Under the pieces are notes generated by a model. The model saw only the letters and a program-made list of their open reading frames with translations. It was not told where the DNA came from and made no database searches. Shown one piece after another: positions 60,287 to 64,000 of a stretch of 64,000 nucleotides of DNA. The stretch is from Actinomadura hallensis (GTDB lineage: Bacteria; Actinomycetota; Actinomycetes; Streptosporangiales; Streptosporangiaceae): the NCBI RefSeq assembly GCF_006716765.1, contig NZ_VFPO01000001.1:372001-436000 (forward strand), written 5' to 3'. How positions within the stretch are numbered: position 1 is the stretch's first letter; each line of letters opens with the position of its first letter. A program made the position numbers and the translations under genes.

Positions 60287-60667
60287 TCAGGCCGTCTTGA
60301 TGAAGGTCACGCGCTGCGCGGTCAGGTTCGGTCGGGCCTTGTAGCCGGCGCCCAGCCATACCGCTTGCGTGTGCTTCGGATCTGGGCCCCACCATGCTGA
60401 GTGGTCATAGGCGCTCTGGGGCAATGCCGCTCCGATCACGGCAGACACCTCCGCGAACGTCATGTCGATGCGCTCCCGGCCGTCTGACCGTAGGCGCCGC
60501 TCTAACCGCTCGTACTGCTCCCGTCGGACCACGGTTCCATAGTCGGTGACGAACCCTTGGCTGTCAGCATCTCTGCGCGATGCCTTCTGATTCGTAGCAA
60601 GATCAAGACCGTCCAGGGATGTCCCCACGGGGCTCCTGACCAGCGCGGCAACCTCCCGCCCGTCCAC
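60287..60667 (-). CDS. DUF7662 domain protein with an unusual N-terminus
   Basis: 126 residues. From about 52 on it matches the DUF7662 pattern: YERLERRL, IDMTFAEVSAVIG, LPQSAYDHSAWWG, HTQAVWLGAGY and VTFIKTA. Function is unknown; the domain is common in mobile and accessory regions. The first 45 residues (EVAALVRS...LDLATN) instead resemble the end of the 58-residue protein at 63364-63540, so this may be a fusion or a pseudogene of a duplicated leader. GTG start; an in-frame stop lies five codons upstream. Confidence 0.65.
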   Translation of the reverse strand: MDGREVAALVRSPVGTSLDGLDLATNQKASRRDADSQGFVTDYGTVVRREQYERLERRLRSDGRERIDMTFAEVSAVIGAALPQSAYDHSAWWGPDPKHTQAVWLGAGYKARPNLTAQRVTFIKTA

Positions 60668-60690
60668 ACCCGTCCAAGGTCATCCGACCC

Positions 60691-60767
60691 CGTCGTTAGC
60701 ACGCACACCCGTCCCGGAGGGTGCGCCCGCGCGAACGGCGAGACGGTGTGACAGACAGCTTCGCGGG
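60691..60767 (-). repeat. Copy 1 of a degenerate long direct repeat
   Basis: About 75 bp matching 63524-63600 at most positions; the best-conserved part includes GACGGTGTGACAGACAG (60742-60758). Both copies precede, on the minus strand, a frame encoding similar peptides. It probably reflects duplication inside the integrated element. Confidence 0.65.
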
Positions 60768-60829
60768 GGCGTGCCCTCCGGCCCGCGGGGGGCTGGGGGC
60801 CGCGAGGCCCCCGCTTCGCGCTCGACCAA

Positions 60830-61147
60830 TTGACAATCACAGGGCTAACGCAGTATTACCTCGGCGCGAACCGCCGACACGCCGATGTACGCCTGCGTAG
60901 GCCTCTGTTGCGGTACTCCACTGCTGTACCAGACGTACGTCCCGGGCAGGCACACATAGTCAGCCTAGAGACGACTAATCCGATCCTGGCCGTCGTTGCG
61001 GCTGACCTGGCTTCACTCCGTACCGCAAGTGGCAGGGCCTGCTTCGTGGTTAACGTGGCCGATGGCACGCTGCACACCCTTGAGCTGCGCCGAAGCCGCG
61101 ACCTACACGATGCGCTGACGACCTGCCAGCCAAGTCACTCAGCGTAA
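60830..61147 (+). CDS. Hypothetical protein, uncertain
   Basis: 105 residues from a TTG start, no recognised family and no clear ribosome site. Sequence features are weak: a hydrophobic middle (NPILAVVAADLASL, about 50-63) and a basic start. Codon use is similar to the other genes of the low-GC region. It ends 51 bp before the next plus-strand frame. It could equally be non-coding. Confidence 0.3.
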   Translation: MTITGLTQYYLGANRRHADVRLRRPLLRYSTAVPDVRPGQAHIVSLETTNPILAVVAADLASLRTASGRACFVVNVADGTLHTLELRRSRDLHDALTTCQPSHSA

Positions 61148-61198
61148 TAACCCTCCCCCTGCCTACACAACGTCAGGGGCTGGCGTTACCGTGAGGAG

Positions 61199-61636
61199 AT
61201 GAGCAGAGATGGTCTGACGCGGTTGGTCGTGTCGCTCATGGTGTCTGGTGGCGTGACCACCGTTGACATCAGGAGGCCTGGCAATGCTCATGCAGCCGTG
61301 CTGCAGGCGGCTCGGATTGCTGGTAGCAAGGCACTCACGCACGCTTTCGACGTGGAAGTACGGGCTGTCCCCGACCCGACTGTCGGGCTGCGCGTTCTCG
61401 GCCTGACTCGGGCTTTGTGGGCAGCAGTCGACCGAGGTTGGCTTGAACCGCGTGCACAAGATGGGCAAGCCCTACTCGCCTTGTCAGACACTGCCGCTAG
61501 AGACATAGCCGCCAGCCTCCGTCAGCTCGGTGGTCTGGCAGAAGCGGCGGTACGTCAAGCAGGTGACGCGTGGGCCACCGACTCCACGTCCCTGAAGAAG
61601 GATGCCAGCACGGCTGTATCTCCAGCGTCCATGTAG
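61199..61636 (+). CDS. Hypothetical island protein
   Basis: 145 residues, no family recognised. The middle VGLRVLGLTRALWAAVDRGWL and AARDIAASLRQLGGLAEAAV look like an ordered helical domain. GAGGAG abuts the ATG without a spacer, so the real start may be the ATG 13 codons in. It is convergent with the kinase gene and overlaps its 3' end by 82 bp. Third-position bias is weaker than in the chromosomal genes. Confidence 0.55.
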   Translation: MSRDGLTRLVVSLMVSGGVTTVDIRRPGNAHAAVLQAARIAGSKALTHAFDVEVRAVPDPTVGLRVLGLTRALWAAVDRGWLEPRAQDGQALLALSDTAARDIAASLRQLGGLAEAAVRQAGDAWATDSTSLKKDASTAVSPASM

Positions 61637-62679
61637 CGGCTGAGTTTGCGAATTCGTCTCCAACTACCGTCAGGGTTTCGCCAAGTAGCCTCCAGTCGTA
61701 CCTTGCCCCTCTGACGTCCACGTATTACTTCGGTCGCCTGCACACAATAGTGACGTCGCTTCGCTGGTAGCTTGCTAAGCGGCCAAGTTCCGACCCACTC
61801 TCCGATCAAACCTTCTCCTGAAGTTCGACGCCAGTCGACGTACTCTAGAGCATTTAGCTTGCGGAGTGCGGCGCGTGCGGTGTCTGGTCTCTTCGCTGGA
61901 TCTACTTGCAGGAGCGATCCGACGAACTTTCTCACGTTGCGAGGTACGTGCGGCGGTAGCTTGTAGAATCGGTCAACCAGTGCTCGCTTACCAGCCGCCA
62001 AGCGTGCGTCAACTTCAGGAAACTCGATTTGCTCATACGGAAATCTGCCGGCGAGCATCTCGACTGTCACAACACCAAGTGAATACAAGTCAGACTTGGC
62101 AGTCACATAGCCTGTTGACTTGGCTTCTGGCGCCAAGTACAAGGGGGTACCTCCATAGTCACATGTTCTGCCGGTAATCGGGTCAATCCGGCCAGCAGAG
62201 CCCAGGTCAGCGAGAACAGCATTCTCGCGCGACTGGTCAAGCAAGATATTACCTGGCTTGACATCTCGGTGAACGTACTCACGGTCTCTATGCAGATACT
62301 CCAGTGCATCCAAAATCTGTCCGCAGATTCGAAGTGCACCGCCCAGCCCGAACTCATGCCGGTCCATAAGAGCGTTATAAATACTCCCACCAGGATAGTA
62401 GTCGCAGATGAAGGTCACAGCATCCAGGCCTTGGAACTCTGGAGCAGGTTCCCATTGCGCGTCCCAGACCTCAATTAGATGTTTATGCCTCGCCTCTTTC
62501 AACAGGTGTGGCTCACGAGCCACGCCATCAGGTATACCAAGAAGCGAGATCGTTTTCTGTACAACATCGCGCTCGAAGATGTCATGTCGCGCAAGGCGAC
62601 AGATGCCAACGTTGCCCTCTCCGATCGTACGAAGAATCTTGTAAGTGGGTCGTTGAAAGTGGTCACCAACGATCGGCAT
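61555..62679 (-). CDS. Ser/Thr protein kinase with unknown C-terminal domain
   Basis: 374 residues. The kinase domain (about 10-265) has IGEGNVGICRLARH (Gly loop), Lys in VVQKTISLLG, YVHRDVKPGNILLD (catalytic loop), LADLGSAG (DLG in place of DFG) and PLYLAPEAKS. After about 275 comes a 100-residue domain with GEWVGTWPLSKLPAKRRHY and LEATWRNPDGSWRRI that I cannot assign. There is no membrane helix or PASTA repeat, so it is cytoplasmic and unlike PknB. ATG 62679 has AAGGA 7 bases upstream; TTG 62694 is an alternative. It overlaps the preceding gene by 17 bp. Confidence 0.82.
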   Translation of the reverse strand: MPIVGDHFQRPTYKILRTIGEGNVGICRLARHDIFERDVVQKTISLLGIPDGVAREPHLLKEARHKHLIEVWDAQWEPAPEFQGLDAVTFICDYYPGGSIYNALMDRHEFGLGGALRICGQILDALEYLHRDREYVHRDVKPGNILLDQSRENAVLADLGSAGRIDPITGRTCDYGGTPLYLAPEAKSTGYVTAKSDLYSLGVVTVEMLAGRFPYEQIEFPEVDARLAAGKRALVDRFYKLPPHVPRNVRKFVGSLLQVDPAKRPDTARAALRKLNALEYVDWRRTSGEGLIGEWVGTWPLSKLPAKRRHYCVQATEVIRGRQRGKVRLEATWRNPDGSWRRIRKLSRYMDAGDTAVLASFFRDVESVAHASPA

Positions 62680-63145
62680 TGCTCTGTCCTTCAATCTCGG
62701 CGCGCGCAGCCAGGGCAGCGAGATCGCGCTTCCTTTTCCAATGCGCCCCTACTGGCACGCTGAAGATTTCTCCCACGTGATCTGCCAGTCCACCTTTGCG
62801 GGGAAGGGCTAGTCGGGAACGAAGCGTCGCACGAGACAGTCGTACGCAGGCGACTCCCATATCGGCTGCAATAAATGCTAGGAGTGTTTCGGCGCTGAAT
62901 CGATTTCGCAGGTCACTGATCTTAGGCGTTCTCCCGCCAGTCTCCATGTCTAGAATAACAACTCGGTCAGGCGATAGAGCAGTCAGCATGTGAATGCACT
63001 CGCTTTGGAATGCCTGCATGGCGTACCCAGCCTGCGTTCCTTCACGCAACTCCAGCCATGCTGGATCCGTCTCCTGGGCGCCGCTGTCATCTACGAGAGA
63101 AAGCCACAGTTTACCTGCCGTTGCGTTAACGCCAAGGATCAGCAA
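62663..63145 (-). CDS. Small RNase H-fold-like protein coupled to the kinase
   Basis: 160 residues. LILGVNATAGKLWLSLVDDSG at the start and DRVVILDMETGG, LLAFIAADMGVACVRLS and ALPRKGGLADHVGEI later give the strand-helix order of RNase H-like folds (DUF3010/RuvC-like). The first acidic catalytic residue is replaced by Asn, so nuclease activity is doubtful. TTG start with AAGGAGG 10 bases upstream. The kinase gene begins inside its 3' end, so the two are translationally coupled. Fold assignment is my inference. Confidence 0.6.
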   Translation of the reverse strand: MLILGVNATAGKLWLSLVDDSGAQETDPAWLELREGTQAGYAMQAFQSECIHMLTALSPDRVVILDMETGGRTPKISDLRNRFSAETLLAFIAADMGVACVRLSRATLRSRLALPRKGGLADHVGEIFSVPVGAHWKRKRDLAALAARAEIEGQSNADRW

Positions 63146-63363
63146 GTCTTGACATCCTCCTTGCCAAGAGCGTCACTCCGCCCGCACCAATAGTGAGCAT
63201 ACAGACCGCCGTAGATGTGACTGACGACGTTAAGTACATCCGACCTGCACTGCGCTGGATGTAGCCTCTTGCCCCGTTGGTAGATCCACATCATAGCCCT
63301 ATGAAGCTCGCGCTCACGTGCTTATCGGTCATCGAGCTCTCCGAGCCAAGGCCTGGCTGCTCT

Positions 63364-63540
63364 TCAATGTCTATGCTTGCTGTGCAACTCTTCGATAACT
63401 GAGCGTCTGATCCCCGTAGCAAGATCAGAAACACTAAGCGCGTCCCCGCGCATGTCTGACCACGCGGTAAGCACCCGTCGCTCACACTCGTCGGAGTGCG
63501 TCCGCCGCCGTTGTAGCACCGCCGCCGCTAGCGCGCTCAT
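63364..63540 (-). CDS. Small hypothetical protein (58 residues)
   Basis: Reads ATG to TGA without interruption. An Ala-rich start is followed by three Arg, then RRVLTAWSDMRGDALSVSDL and ATGIRRSVIEEL. The central part resembles the N-terminus of the DUF7662 protein (Arg-Val...Leu-Asp-Leu-Ala-Thr). No good ribosome site. It directly follows repeat copy 2 on the same strand. Possibly a small regulatory or toxin/antitoxin-like protein, but nothing shows this. Confidence 0.4.
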   Translation of the reverse strand: MSALAAAVLQRRRTHSDECERRVLTAWSDMRGDALSVSDLATGIRRSVIEELHSKHRH

Positions 63541-63600
63541 CCCGTCGCGGAGGGCGCGCCTGCGCGAACGGTGGGACGGTGTGACAGACAGTATCGCGAG
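63524..63600 (-). repeat. Copy 2 of the degenerate long direct repeat
   Basis: Partner of 60691-60767. Same orientation. The shared core GACGGTGTGACAGACAG lies at 63575-63591, and a second matching block (CGTAGCAAGATCA) lies at about 63415 and 60594, suggesting an original duplication of about 180 bp. Confidence 0.65.
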
Positions 63601-63685
63601 TGTGCCCAGCCTGGCGGAAGCGGAGTCTTACAAGACCTTGCTTCGAGCCCGACCGAGTGGCCGCCCAGATTTTTGATGACAGTCC

Positions 63686-64000
63686 TCAGCGTTCGGGTTG
63701 GTTGTTATTCTCCGCAATCAACCTCTGGCTGTACTCCTGCATCCTTTCGTAAAACATTTCGGGATTATCGAGAGTCGACTCTTGAAGTCTTTTCACGTCT
63801 AGATTAGCCATCATTGGTGGCAATTCCATCGGCGGCGGCGGCCGGCGCTTCATGTCGCGAGCCCATCTGGTCATATAGCCGTGAACGCTGCCTGCACGTC
63901 CCACGCATTGAGCTATCTTTGCAACCCTGTCCTTCTTTCTTGCCTCCTTAACCTGGAAAACCATAATCTCGACAATCGCCGCTTCCCGGCGGACCCACTC
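63686..64000 (-). CDS. Hypothetical protein, 5' end outside window
   Basis: The frame is open to the window edge, giving at least 104 residues. It begins within EWVRREAAIVEIMVFQ, continues with a basic helical part (KEARKKDRVAKIAQCVGRAG, HGYMTRWARDMKRR), then a Pro-rich PPPPMELPPMMANL stretch and an acidic, polar end. The layout recalls small DNA-binding phage or plasmid proteins, but I recognise no family. Codon use is looser than in the chromosomal genes. Confidence 0.5.
   Translation of the reverse strand, partial: EWVRREAAIVEIMVFQVKEARKKDRVAKIAQCVGRAGSVHGYMTRWARDMKRRPPPPMELPPMMANLDVKRLQESTLDNPEMFYERMQEYSQRLIAENNNQPER

Noticed and set aside
60502..60840. Minus-strand 112-residue frame
   Set aside because: Same strand but other frame than the DUF7662 gene, low-complexity Arg/Pro/Trp sequence, no conserved pattern.
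63291..63485. Minus-strand 64-residue frame
   Set aside because: Overlaps the 58-residue frame that has the similarity to the DUF7662 leader; no ribosome site or family.

Overview
The window is high-GC DNA with strong G/C preference at third codon positions, frequent GTG/TTG starts, many ATGA/GTGA start-stop overlaps, a chaplin-type hydrophobic surface protein, a class E/F-like sortase and a steroid-type acyl-CoA degradation set. Together these point to a filamentous actinomycete (an Actinomadura- or Streptosporangiales-like organism is my guess, not demonstrated). The last 4 kb have visibly lower GC and looser codon use.

Layout. 1-10.9 kb: an extracellular polysaccharide locus with a polymerase/ligase tail, MurJ/MVIN-type flippase, polysaccharide deacetylase, two GT4 glycosyltransferases, a Wzz-like chain-length protein, a FemAB/CelD-type acyltransferase, a convergent secreted GH26-like glycosidase, an ATP-grasp protein and a flavin oxidoreductase. 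11-19.7 kb: cell-surface and secreted proteins (membrane-anchored unknown, three-domain chaplin, sortase, matrixin-like protease, PRC-barrel/DUF2382 stress protein, GH3 glucosidase). 19.8-29.8 kb: ordinary housekeeping and accessory enzymes (patatin, PlsC, S4 protein, arylsulfotransferase-like, TRIC channel, methyltransferase, hydrolase, AraC regulator, aldo/keto reductase, TspO, photolyase).

29.8-37.5 kb: two divergent operons around a perfect 16-bp inverted repeat that covers both predicted -10 boxes, next to a GntR/FCD regulator. Their enzymes (two SDRs, COG3618-type lactonase, FAH-family hydrolase, 2-hydroxyacid dehydrogenase, Gfo/Idh/MocA oxidoreductase, VOC, LLM flavoprotein) look like a non-phosphorylating deoxysugar (L-rhamnose/L-fucose type) oxidation route without its dehydratase. 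37.5-58.6 kb: a divergent TetR regulator and two long operons. The first has a GH78 alpha-L-rhamnosidase, a sugar ABC importer without ATPase, a dimethylformamidase-like protein and a flavin amine oxidase. The second has an amidase, SDRs, a CoA ligase, four acyl-CoA dehydrogenases, a DUF35 protein and an Ltp2-like thiolase. Both operon promoters read TTGACA-N17-GAT(A/G)CT, and both operons plus the TetR gene carry a GGTC-N4-GAMC element, so I read them as one regulon. The genes suggest uptake and stepwise dismantling of a rhamnosylated molecule with an amide/amine part and an alicyclic or branched acyl part. This is the most interesting system in the window.

58.7-60.0 kb: an intact IS3-family element. 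At 60.1 kb the 3' half of a tRNA-Phe gene (anticodon GAA) with its terminator is left behind, which marks the end of an integrative element that runs off the right edge. Its cargo includes a Ser/Thr kinase translationally coupled to a small RNase H-fold-like protein, a DUF7662 protein, unknown small proteins and a degenerate duplicated leader sequence. No integrase is visible inside the window.
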